In this document: positions 1 to 5,967 of the stretch, in pieces
Position numbering within the stretch: position 1 is the first letter of the stretch
Layout: each line of letters starts with the position of its first letter
Assembly (NCBI GenBank): GCA_029260195.1
Contig: JAJDDS010000378.1
Span: 1 to 8,346 of the forward strand
Source: Phycisphaerae bacterium
Lineage (GTDB): Bacteria; Planctomycetota; Phycisphaerae; UBA1845
Length of the DNA stretch: 8,346 bases
Direction: 5' to 3'
Notes under the pieces: generated by a model
Told to the model about the DNA's origin: nothing
Databases searched by the model: none
What the model saw: the letters and a program-made list of their open reading frames with translations, nothing else
Position numbers and translations under genes: made by a program

Positions 1-206
1 CAGATCCAGGAGTGAAGCTGCACTAGACCCCACCCAATCCCCATGGAGAGCCACTGGCATCCCATTCTGCCGGTTTCCACGCCTCTCCGAATCGTCGCAA
101 GCCCTTGCCCCCAAAAGGACTGGGCGATACAGGACTCGAATCCATGCACTTGTACGCTTGCGCCTCGGGGCGGACGATTTTATAGGCCAATTCTACAGTC
201 AATTTT
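1..206. other. left flank without a supported gene
   Basis: No open frame here has a ribosome binding site or a recognisable protein. The plus-strand frame from 43 to 264 is rich in Pro, Arg and Cys, has no domain, and runs into the 3' end of the minus-strand gene, so I treat it as chance. The stretch contains the tRNA-end fragment at 121-140 and a short GCAAG/CTTGC inverted repeat just left of it (about 98-109). If the attachment-site reading is right, bases left of 121 are the original chromosome or an older island and bases right of 140 belong to the inserted element. Confidence 0.5.
121..140 (-). other. tRNA-Val-type 3' end fragment, probable attachment site
   Basis: Read on the minus strand, these 20 bases are TTCGAGTCCTGTATCGCCCA: T-loop TTCGAGT, 3' T-stem strand CCTGT, acceptor strand ATCGCCC and discriminator A. 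This is the 3' end I remember for common bacterial tRNA-Val(GAC) genes, which begin GGGCGAT. Identity stops exactly at the first T-loop base. The expected ACAGG T-stem strand, anticodon arm and GGGCGAT 5' acceptor strand are absent at higher coordinates, so this is not a whole tRNA. CCA is not encoded after the A. Tyrosine-recombinase islands often insert at the T-loop of a tRNA gene and leave such a 3' fragment at the far junction. The orientation puts the element on the right, with the restored tRNA beyond its other end. A decayed tRNA gene is the alternative. Confidence 0.7.
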
Positions 207-713
207 TCAGCGTGCCAAGCCGGGGCGATTGGGGCTGCTACACGCGATCTTATGGGCTGTCTGAGGCTGACGCTCCTCCTCGTTCCAAACCAACTCCTCC
301 ACGCCTGTCCGCGAATCCAGGAGGTAGAACTCGGCGTTGCCGTCCACTTCCCGAAAGACGACCTGTTTGCCGTGCGCCGCCAGCATGTGCATCAGGCTCG
401 CGCAGTTCTTCCCGGCAATCCGGAGCGCTTCCTCCATCGCCTCATCATGCGGTTGGGTCATCGCATGCGACTGAACCTGGTCCACGGCGTGGTTTCCGAT
501 GACGTGCCAACTTACGCCCACGCTGTGCGCGATCTCGTGCATCGTGTCGTACACAGCGAACACGTCGTGATACTCCTCCTCCCGCGCCCAGTAGTCTTCG
601 TCAGTGATCTCGGTCGGCTTATCACCATCAAGGCCCAGCGGGTGCGGAGCCTGTTCCGCCTGCTTCGTCGGAACCGCTGTTTCTGGTCTTGTCTCTCTTG
701 GCTGCTTCGCCAC
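207..713 (-). CDS. hypothetical protein, 168 residues
   Basis: I do not recognise a family. The start is GTG (711-713), chosen because AGGAGGTG lies just upstream on the minus strand (718-725), six bases between AGGAGG and the start; the stop is TGA at 207-209. The protein is soluble, with no signal peptide or membrane segment. Residues 1-35 are polar, Pro/Gln-rich and probably disordered. Residues 36-50 are acidic. Residues 51-115 look helical and His-rich, including H59-E-I-A-H63 and H70. Residues 116-143 look like a beta hairpin (QVVFREVDGNAEFYLLD and on), and the tail is again polar. The HEIAH resembles a zinc-protease motif, but the third ligand is one residue out of the metzincin pattern, so I do not call it an enzyme. 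It is transcribed divergently from the defence-like operon and would be the first gene inside the proposed island. The opposite-strand frame at 252-845 has no such start signal. Confidence 0.75.
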   Translation of the reverse strand: MAKQPRETRPETAVPTKQAEQAPHPLGLDGDKPTEITDEDYWAREEEYHDVFAVYDTMHEIAHSVGVSWHVIGNHAVDQVQSHAMTQPHDEAMEEALRIAGKNCASLMHMLAAHGKQVVFREVDGNAEFYLLDSRTGVEELVWNEEERQPQTAHKIACSSPNRPGLAR

Positions 714-717
714 GCCA

Positions 718-725
718 CACCTCCT
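718..725 (-). promoter_or_regulatory. strong Shine-Dalgarno site of the minus-strand gene
   Basis: The minus strand reads AGGAGGTG, followed by TGGC and then the GTG start at 711-713. It is the best ribosome binding site in the window and the main reason for accepting the minus-strand frame and its GTG start. A possible -10 box, TAGAAT, lies a few bases upstream (732-737), but no convincing -35 is seen at the right distance. Confidence 0.8.
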
Positions 726-778
726 CGCACTATTCTATCCGACGGCTCGAAAACGCCGTGCGGGAGAATCGGCCGTGC

Positions 779-831
779 GACCCACCACAACAGGGCAAGA
801 TCAAGCCGGGCTTACCCTGCTTCCGTGGGTC
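779..831. repeat. 53-base nested imperfect palindrome
   Basis: The outer arms GACCCAC (779-785) and GTGGGTC (825-831) are perfect complements. After a symmetrical 5/5 internal loop, CAGGG (791-795) pairs with CCCTG (815-819). After one mismatch, AAG (797-799) pairs with CTT (811-813), leaving an 11-base loop. That gives 15 base pairs in a symmetrical hairpin or cruciform. A T-run typical of a terminator does not follow on either strand. It lies upstream of the minus-strand gene and could form in its leader. Confidence 0.6.
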
Positions 832-852
832 ATTACCCCATCTGAAAGCTTG

Positions 853-904
853 CCAAGGCCGACTCCTGCCCTTCCGCAACCAGCCGGACGTGGAGCCGCC
901 TTGG
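853..904. repeat. 52-base nested imperfect palindrome
   Basis: The outer arms CCAAGGC (853-859) and GCCTTGG (898-904) pair perfectly. Inside, CTCC (863-866) pairs with GGAG (892-895) and TCCG (873-876) with CGGA (885-888). The size and nested plan resemble those of the palindrome 21 bases to the left, but the arm sequences are not the same, so it is not a simple direct copy. In so GC-rich a region the short inner stems could be chance; the 7-base outer arms are the stronger part. Confidence 0.45.
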
Positions 905-946
905 GACGGCACAACCACAGCGAGGTCTGCTACCCTGACCAGGGCG

Positions 947-962
947 TCGCGGCATCCCGCGA
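947..962. repeat. short perfect hairpin TCGCGG/CCGCGA
   Basis: TCGCGG (947-952), loop CATC (953-956), CCGCGA (957-962): six perfect pairs and a four-base loop. An alternative pairing, GGCAT (951-955) with ATGCC (966-970), overlaps it, so two exclusive folds are possible. No T-run follows, so it is not a standard terminator. Confidence 0.45.
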
Positions 963-978
963 AGTATGCCAGCCCGGA

Positions 979-1016
979 GGGCCGGCGCGGGGCAGCGTTC
1001 CGTGAAAGGGCGGCCC
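979..1016. repeat. inverted repeat GGGCCG/CGGCCC
   Basis: GGGCCG (979-984) and CGGCCC (1011-1016) are perfect complements separated by 26 bases. It is the last of four inverted repeats in this GC-rich block. Six-base GC arms are weak evidence alone; it is listed as part of the cluster. Confidence 0.3.
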
Positions 1017-1120
1017 GAAACTGCGGGGAGACTCGTCAATTGCCCACGATGTCGGACACGGCAGGCCCCTAAACTCCATCTAGGACGCCGTTTACGAAAA
1101 CTTGCATAACATATGCGATA

Positions 1121-1138
1121 CGTGCTTGCTCCAGCACG
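1121..1138. promoter_or_regulatory. palindrome upstream of helicase gene, possible operator
   Basis: CGTGCT (1121-1126) and AGCACG (1133-1138) form a perfect inverted repeat around a six-base spacer. The flanks continue partial symmetry: CATAT on the left (1109-1113) and ATATGG on the right (1141-1146). The hexamer GCGATA occurs at 1115-1120, 1138-1143 and 1200-1205. A dyad of this size about 85-100 bases before the start is what an XRE-type dimer could bind, and the first protein of the operon carries such a domain, so autoregulation is plausible. Binding is inference. Confidence 0.35.
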
Positions 1139-1152
1139 CGATATGGTGTACG

Positions 1153-1181
1153 TTTCACGGTGTGATAGCGAAGAGTCGTAT
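1153..1181 (+). promoter_or_regulatory. weak candidate sigma-70-type promoter of the operon
   Basis: TTTCAC (1153-1158) and TCGTAT (1176-1181) are separated by 17 bases, a correct spacing with partial matches to TTGACA and TATAAT. It lies about 40 bases before the helicase start and just downstream of the possible operator. Other AT-rich hexamers nearby (TATAGC at 1190-1195, GATAAT at 1202-1207) lack a partner at the right distance. Confidence 0.2.
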
Positions 1182-1222
1182 CTTGGTGCTATAGCTTGTG
1201 CGATAATCAGCAGGCAGGATTG

Positions 1223-4200
1223 ATGATCGAAACACCGACAAAACTTCCCGACGACTTCGCCGATCGCATTCGGCGGCTCCGAGCGAAGCTCGGTCTGACC
1301 CAGCAGCGGTTGGCTGCGTACCTGCATGTCTCGTTCGCCTCCGTCAATCGTTGGGAGAACAAGCAGTCACGTCCCAATCGACTGGCGTGGAGGCTGATCC
1401 TGCGGGCTGAGCAAGCCGGTCTCGATGCCTTCACGCAGCCGGAGAGCGCCCGACCCAGAGATCGTGACGATGCCGACACGGTCGCCCGGCCTGACGCAGT
1501 GACGCCAGGGATCGACCTGACAACCTCGTCGGAGATCGTCCGCGCCGTTGCCGAAGCCGAGCGGCTCACTTTCGCTCACCTTTTCAATCCCGCCTTCGCC
1601 ACCGAGACCTCGAAGATCGACCCGCTTCCACACCAGCGAATAGCTGTCTATGAGCGGATGCTGAAACACGCCAGGCTCCGCTTTCTGCTCGCAGACGACG
1701 CGGGGGCGGGAAAAACGATTATGTCCGGCCTCTACATCCGGGAGATGCTGGCTCGGCGGCTCATGCGGCGAGTTCTCATCGTGCCACCTGCGGGCTTGGT
1801 CGGCAACTGGCGGCGTGAAATGCAAACGCTGTTTAACCTGCCGTTCAAGATAGCCTCTGGAGCCGACGCAAGGGTGGCAAACCCGTTTGTTGGGGACGAT
1901 AGCGACCTGGTGATCGTTAGCGTTGATACACTTGCCGATCCGCGCGGGCGGACAGGACAGCGGCTGGGCGAGGATCATGTCGTACCCTACGACCTCGTGA
2001 TCTTCGATGAAGCGCACAAGCTGTCGGCAGATCGAAACACCGACCTGACCGTCCGCAAGACCGACCGTTACCGATTGGCCGAGGCTTTAGCGGGAGCGTC
2101 ACCTGGAGGGCAACGCGATCTCCCATGGACGGCGCGCCATCTGCTTCTGCTCACGGCAACGCCGCACATGGGCAAGCCATATCCGTATTACGCCCTCTGG
2201 CGTTTGCTGGAACCAGAGATTCTTTCCACCTTCGATGCCTTTAGGGCGTTTCCAGCCGAGGAGCGTCAACGGTGTTTCATTCGGCGCACCAAGGAGGAGA
2301 TGGTTCGCTTCGACGGAACCCGTATCTATCCGAAGCGCGAGTCCCGAACCCTGTCGTTTGACCTGTCTCCGGCGGAACAGGAGTTGTATGACCAGACGAC
2401 GGCCTACATGGAGACGTTCTACAACAAGGCCCGCATCTTGAACCGCTCAGCGGCCAAGTTGGCGATGACCGTATTCCAGCGCCGCTTGGCCAGTTCCACA
2501 TACGCCGTGCGACGATCGTTTGAGCGCCGCCTTGCCAAGCTCGACGACCTGATCGAGCGCATCCGGTCGGGAGAGATTTCGCCGGAAGCATTAGCGGTTC
2601 AACAAACCCATCTCGACGGCCGCGCCGAGAAGCTCGACGTATTTGAGGCGATGACAGGGGACGAGGAAGACACAATCAACAATCAGGAAGCCAACGAGGT
2701 CGCCGAGGCCGAAGCACTGGGTGGCGTCGTGGCCGTATCGCTAGCGGACCTCCAGATTGAACGCGATCAAGTCAGTGGTCTGCTTGCTCTCGCGCAACGA
2801 GTAGAGAGTGCCGGAGAGGAGTCGAAGTTCGAGAAGCTGGCGGAGGTGCTACGGGACAGTCAGTTCCGCGATGAGAAGATCATAGTTTTCACGGAGCATT
2901 ACGACACCCTCGACTATCTCGTTCGCCGGCTTGAAGGTCTGGGGTTCGCAGGGAAGGTGGCGCAGATTCATGGCCGCATGAAATATCAGGAACGCGATGA
3001 GCAGGTCGAGTTCTTCAAGCGACCAGCCGCAGAGAACGGTGCCACGTACATGATCGCAACCGATGCTGCGGGGGAAGGCATCAATCTTCAGTTCTGCTGG
3101 TTGATGTGTATGTTTGACGCGCCGTGGAACCCGGCTCGTCTCGAGCAGAGGTTCGGGCGGATACACCGCTATGGCCAAGAGCATGATCCGGTTCTGCTTT
3201 TCAACCTCGTGGCCGGGAAGACGCGCGAGGGCAAGGTCATCCATCGCCTGCTGGAAAAACTGGAGGTAATCCGCAAGGAGCTTCGCTCGGACAAGGTCTT
3301 CGATGTCATTGGCCGTCAATTCGAGGGAGTGTCACTCAAGGAGTTGATCCTCCGCGCAACGATAGACAATCAAGCCGATGAAGTGGCCGACGAGATCGAC
3401 GGCATGCTCACACCGGAACAGGCCAAGGCCCGGATGGAGCAGATGGAGAAGATTCTCGGCACGGGGGGCGACGTCGCTCAGCAACTTCCCGATCAGCGTG
3501 CGAAGGTCGAGCGAGAGGGATGGCGACGCCTTCTGCCCGGCTATGTCCGGCGGTTCGTGCAGGAATCTGCACCGACTATGAGCATCGGCATCGACGGTGA
3601 TCTCGACGACACCTTCACATTCAAACCGCTCAAGCCGGGTGCGCTCGACGCGATACGCCCGCTCATCGAAATCTACGATCCGGAAGAGCCGCGACCACTG
3701 ACGGTCTACAAGCCGGAGGACGACAAGAAGGCGATTTTCCTCCATCCCGGCGAACCGCTGTTTGATCGGTACTGCGAACTTGTGACCGAGCGCCATGGCC
3801 GTGAAGCCCTCAAGGGCGGCGTGTTCGTTGACCCCTACGCGGAGCGCCCCTACTTCTTCCATATGGCGCTTGTCGCCGCATCGCGCCGCGCTGACGATGG
3901 CATGCAGGATGACTTCCCACGGAGCCAGACTCTCGAACGCCGCCTTGTCGGCATCCGACATGAAGAGGGCCAGCAGCCCACCGAGTCCCCCGTCGAGCAT
4001 CTGATGCTTCTGCGCGGCAGTCAGGGAGTTCCGGCCCAGTGCATCCCCTTCGCCGCGACTGCGAACGATTCGCGCACGAAGGCCCTCGACTACGCCCGTG
4101 ACGTTGTCGCCGTCCCCATCGCCGAGACGAAACGCCGGGAGCTGCTTGAGACCCGTGAAGATCGAATCCGCTTCGTCGACCGAGGCTACGCATATCAGGA

Positions 4201-4831
4201 TGCGGAGCTTGCAGCGACGCGAGCGAAGCTGGCCGACCGCGTGCGCAGCGGTGACCGCCGAGCGCGGAAGGAAACCGACCGGGTCAAGCAACAGCAACGC
4301 GATCTGGATTCACAGAAGACACGCGCCGTCGCGGCGATCCGGCGCGAACCCGAACTGATCGAACCGGACGAGGTTCGATTCGTGGCGCACGCCCTGGTCG
4401 TTCCGTCTCACGATCCGGTGGACAAGGAACGCCACGACCGCGAGGTCGAGCGCGTGGCCGTCAAGGTCGCGTGGAGTTACGAGGAATCTCGTGGCTGTTC
4501 CGTTCGGGATGTCTCGACGGCGGAGCTTGCCCGCGCCGAGGGTCTCGGCGATTGGCCAGGTTTCGACCTGCTGTCCAAACATCCCGACGGTGAAGATCGC
4601 GCGATCGAGGTCAAAGGCCGAGCGGCTATCGGCGACATCGAGCTGTCCGAGAACGAATGGGCGAAGGCGTGCAACCTGCGTAACCGGTACTGGCTCTACG
4701 TCGTGTTCGATTGCGGCAGCGCCCACCCCCGGCTTCTGCGCGTGCAGGACCCGTTCGGCAAGTTGCTAGTCCACGCCAAGGGCGGTGTGGTGGTTTCGGA
4801 ACAAGACGTGTTTGACGCGGCAGAGGAGTAG
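1223..4831 (+). CDS. XRE-SNF2 helicase-DUF3883 fusion, defence-type
   Basis: A 1202-residue ATP-driven DNA translocase of the SNF2/superfamily 2 type, of the kind found in phage-defence operons. Residues 12-58 form an XRE helix-turn-helix (LTQQRLA...VSFASVNRWEN). The helicase core follows: Walker A DDAGAGKT (158-165), DEAH box (262-265), TAT motif III (311-313), then the C-terminal lobe with TDAAGEG (613-619) and arginine-finger motif QRFGRIHRYGQ (642-652). Residues about 994-1043 look like a charged coiled coil. The C-terminus is DUF3883, with GFDLL (from 1113) and IEVKG (1128-1132), a D...ExK arrangement like PD-(D/E)xK nucleases. The ATG at 1223 is preferred, after AGGCAGGA; a TTG at 1196 would add nine residues. 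It resembles DrmD of DISARM, BrxHII of BREX type 3 and helicases of DUF1156 loci; the motifs do not separate these, so no symbol is given. The next gene starts 17 bases downstream. Confidence 0.93.
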   Translation: MIETPTKLPDDFADRIRRLRAKLGLTQQRLAAYLHVSFASVNRWENKQSRPNRLAWRLILRAEQAGLDAFTQPESARPRDRDDADTVARPDAVTPGIDLTTSSEIVRAVAEAERLTFAHLFNPAFATETSKIDPLPHQRIAVYERMLKHARLRFLLADDAGAGKTIMSGLYIREMLARRLMRRVLIVPPAGLVGNWRREMQTLFNLPFKIASGADARVANPFVGDDSDLVIVSVDTLADPRGRTGQRLGEDHVVPYDLVIFDEAHKLSADRNTDLTVRKTDRYRLAEALAGASPGGQRDLPWTARHLLLLTATPHMGKPYPYYALWRLLEPEILSTFDAFRAFPAEERQRCFIRRTKEEMVRFDGTRIYPKRESRTLSFDLSPAEQELYDQTTAYMETFYNKARILNRSAAKLAMTVFQRRLASSTYAVRRSFERRLAKLDDLIERIRSGEISPEALAVQQTHLDGRAEKLDVFEAMTGDEEDTINNQEANEVAEAEALGGVVAVSLADLQIERDQVSGLLALAQRVESAGEESKFEKLAEVLRDSQFRDEKIIVFTEHYDTLDYLVRRLEGLGFAGKVAQIHGRMKYQERDEQVEFFKRPAAENGATYMIATDAAGEGINLQFCWLMCMFDAPWNPARLEQRFGRIHRYGQEHDPVLLFNLVAGKTREGKVIHRLLEKLEVIRKELRSDKVFDVIGRQFEGVSLKELILRATIDNQADEVADEIDGMLTPEQAKARMEQMEKILGTGGDVAQQLPDQRAKVEREGWRRLLPGYVRRFVQESAPTMSIGIDGDLDDTFTFKPLKPGALDAIRPLIEIYDPEEPRPLTVYKPEDDKKAIFLHPGEPLFDRYCELVTERHGREALKGGVFVDPYAERPYFFHMALVAASRRADDGMQDDFPRSQTLERRLVGIRHEEGQQPTESPVEHLMLLRGSQGVPAQCIPFAATANDSRTKALDYARDVVAVPIAETKRRELLETREDRIRFVDRGYAYQDAELAATRAKLADRVRSGDRRARKETDRVKQQQRDLDSQKTRAVAAIRREPELIEPDEVRFVAHALVVPSHDPVDKERHDREVERVAVKVAWSYEESRGCSVRDVSTAELARAEGLGDWPGFDLLSKHPDGEDRAIEVKGRAAIGDIELSENEWAKACNLRNRYWLYVVFDCGSAHPRLLRVQDPFGKLLVHAKGGVVVSEQDVFDAAEE

Positions 4832-4848
4832 ATCAAGAGGTCGTGCTG

Positions 4849-5967
4849 ATGGAAGAGCAAGGAATAGTAAAACAAGATGCGGCGAATCCCGACATTGCAG
4901 CGCTGCGCACAAGAGCTATCGAATCCGTGACGCTCGCGATCGAGTTGTTCAATCGACCGAGTGAGATCGCACGGTCGGAGTCTGTGCTTATGCAGTTCCA
5001 CCATGGGTTCGAGATGATCCTAAAGTCGCTCATTGTCGAACACACTGGCACGGCGAGCGACGACGAGAGAGGGTACTCGTATACGTTTGATACATGTCTT
5101 CGGATCGCAGACGAGCAATTGAAACTACTCGATCAGGATAAGCGCCGTTTCCTATCCATGCTCGCTAATCTTCGTGACTCGGCTGTCCACTATTACCAAG
5201 AACTCTCGGAGGGCATTCTGTATATATTCGCCCAGGCGTCCGTGAGCCTGTTCGATGAGCTTATTCGGAAAGCCTGCGGCAAGGGACTGCTTGAGTTCTT
5301 GCCCGGTCGGGTTCTGCCAATCTGCGGCATCCCACCTTCCGAAGTTGGTCGCGTGGTTGACGACGAGTTCAGGAAGTTGCAACAACTCTTACAGAACCCC
5401 GGCATCACCAAACAGAAGGCGATGGCCGCCCTCCGTCCACTGATGGCGTTCAAAATCGGCGGAGAAGACGAGTATCGGCGCATGACGACATGCGAACTGG
5501 AAGTCGCCGCGGAAAACCTCAAGGCAGCAGAAACTTGGCGAACCGTTTTCCCTGAGATCGCCAAAATCAACTTTGTGTCGCAGGGTGAGGGCATCCCGGT
5601 TGGCTTCAAAGTTGTCAAGATGACTGATGACGCACTGCCTGTCCGCGTCATCAAGGCCGGTGATACCGAGGAGCCGCAGGGCGTGATAATCCAGCGTGAG
5701 ATCGACATCTTCGACAAGTTCAACATGGGCCTAAACCAGGTTGCCAAGAAGCTGGGAGTAAGTGGGCCGCGTACTCTGGCCATGATCCGCGAGTATGGGC
5801 TGGGAGATGATCCAGAGTCGTTCAGGAAACTCAGGATCGGGTCGGTGACATACAAGCGATACAGCAAGAAAACTCTGGACTTCCTACGTGGCCAGCTCGA
5901 CACCGTCGAGGAATGCTGGAAGAAGCAAGGCTACGCCTTGACCCATCCGAAAAGGAAAAGCAAATGA
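4849..5967 (+). CDS. DUF3644-like protein, putative HEPN ribonuclease with HTH
   Basis: A 372-residue protein. Residues about 13-150 resemble DUF3644: a helical bundle opening with RAIESVTLAIELFNRPSEIAR, a second helix FHHGFEMILKSLIVEH, and LRDSAVHYYQE with R109 and H114. This R-x4-H pattern is the catalytic signature of HEPN ribonucleases, many of which cleave RNA in abortive infection or toxin-antitoxin systems. The middle (about 150-280) is not recognised. Residues 293-315 (MGLNQVAKKLGVSGPRTLAMIRE) fit a helix-turn-helix, and 330-355 (YKRYSKKTLDFLR) could be a further DNA-binding part. The ATG at 4849 is preferred because AAGAGG (4835-4840) lies eight bases before it; a GTG at 4843 is too close. 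The stop overlaps the methylase start (ATGA), so the two are probably translationally coupled. No signal peptide or membrane segment. RNase activity is inferred from the motif; a purely regulatory role is possible. Confidence 0.85.
   Translation: MEEQGIVKQDAANPDIAALRTRAIESVTLAIELFNRPSEIARSESVLMQFHHGFEMILKSLIVEHTGTASDDERGYSYTFDTCLRIADEQLKLLDQDKRRFLSMLANLRDSAVHYYQELSEGILYIFAQASVSLFDELIRKACGKGLLEFLPGRVLPICGIPPSEVGRVVDDEFRKLQQLLQNPGITKQKAMAALRPLMAFKIGGEDEYRRMTTCELEVAAENLKAAETWRTVFPEIAKINFVSQGEGIPVGFKVVKMTDDALPVRVIKAGDTEEPQGVIIQREIDIFDKFNMGLNQVAKKLGVSGPRTLAMIREYGLGDDPESFRKLRIGSVTYKRYSKKTLDFLRGQLDTVEECWKKQGYALTHPKRKSK
5951..5956 (+). promoter_or_regulatory. Shine-Dalgarno site of the methylase gene
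   Basis: AAAGGA lies seven bases before the ATG at 5964, inside the last codons of the upstream gene. Together with the ATGA stop/start overlap it fixes the methylase start and suggests coupled translation. Confidence 0.6.

Larger units (their letters stand above)
714..1222. other. divergent intergenic region, structured, no supported gene
   Basis: This region of about 500 bases separates the two divergent genes. Frames across it (plus 604-1005 and 689-1072; minus 730-918 and 833-1327) are Arg/Pro/Ser-rich, lack good ribosome binding sites and match no family I know. The minus 833-1327 frame also overlaps the start of the helicase gene. The left two thirds (about 770-1020) are very GC-rich and packed with inverted repeats, listed separately. 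The right third (about 1080-1222) is AT-richer and probably holds the operon promoter. A non-coding RNA, a decayed mobile-element end or a long leader are all possible. Confidence 0.5.

Noticed and set aside
121..200. complete tRNA gene on the minus strand
   Set aside because: Only the T-loop-to-discriminator end is present. The matching GGGCGAT acceptor strand, D arm and anticodon arm are absent at higher coordinates.
531..542. zinc metalloprotease call for the minus-strand protein (HEIAH)
   Set aside because: The third ligand is one residue off the metzincin spacing and nothing else in the protein supports a protease fold.
252..845. 197-residue plus-strand open frame opposite the small minus-strand gene
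   Set aside because: It is the His/Arg/Val-rich mirror of the 207-713 gene, which has an AGGAGGTG ribosome binding site; this frame has none.
1196..1222. TTG start for the helicase nine codons upstream
   Set aside because: The sequence before 1196 lacks a ribosome binding site, whereas the ATG at 1223 follows AGGCAGGA and leads directly into the XRE domain.
833..1327. 164-residue minus-strand open frame spanning the intergenic region and helicase start
   Set aside because: It has low-complexity Arg/Ser/Pro composition, overlaps the XRE domain coding region and shows no recognisable family. I cannot exclude a decayed gene, but cannot support it.
3332..4297. 321-residue minus-strand open frame
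   Set aside because: It is antisense to the middle of the helicase gene, whose frame is continuous and conserved-looking. It shows no independent domain or start signal.
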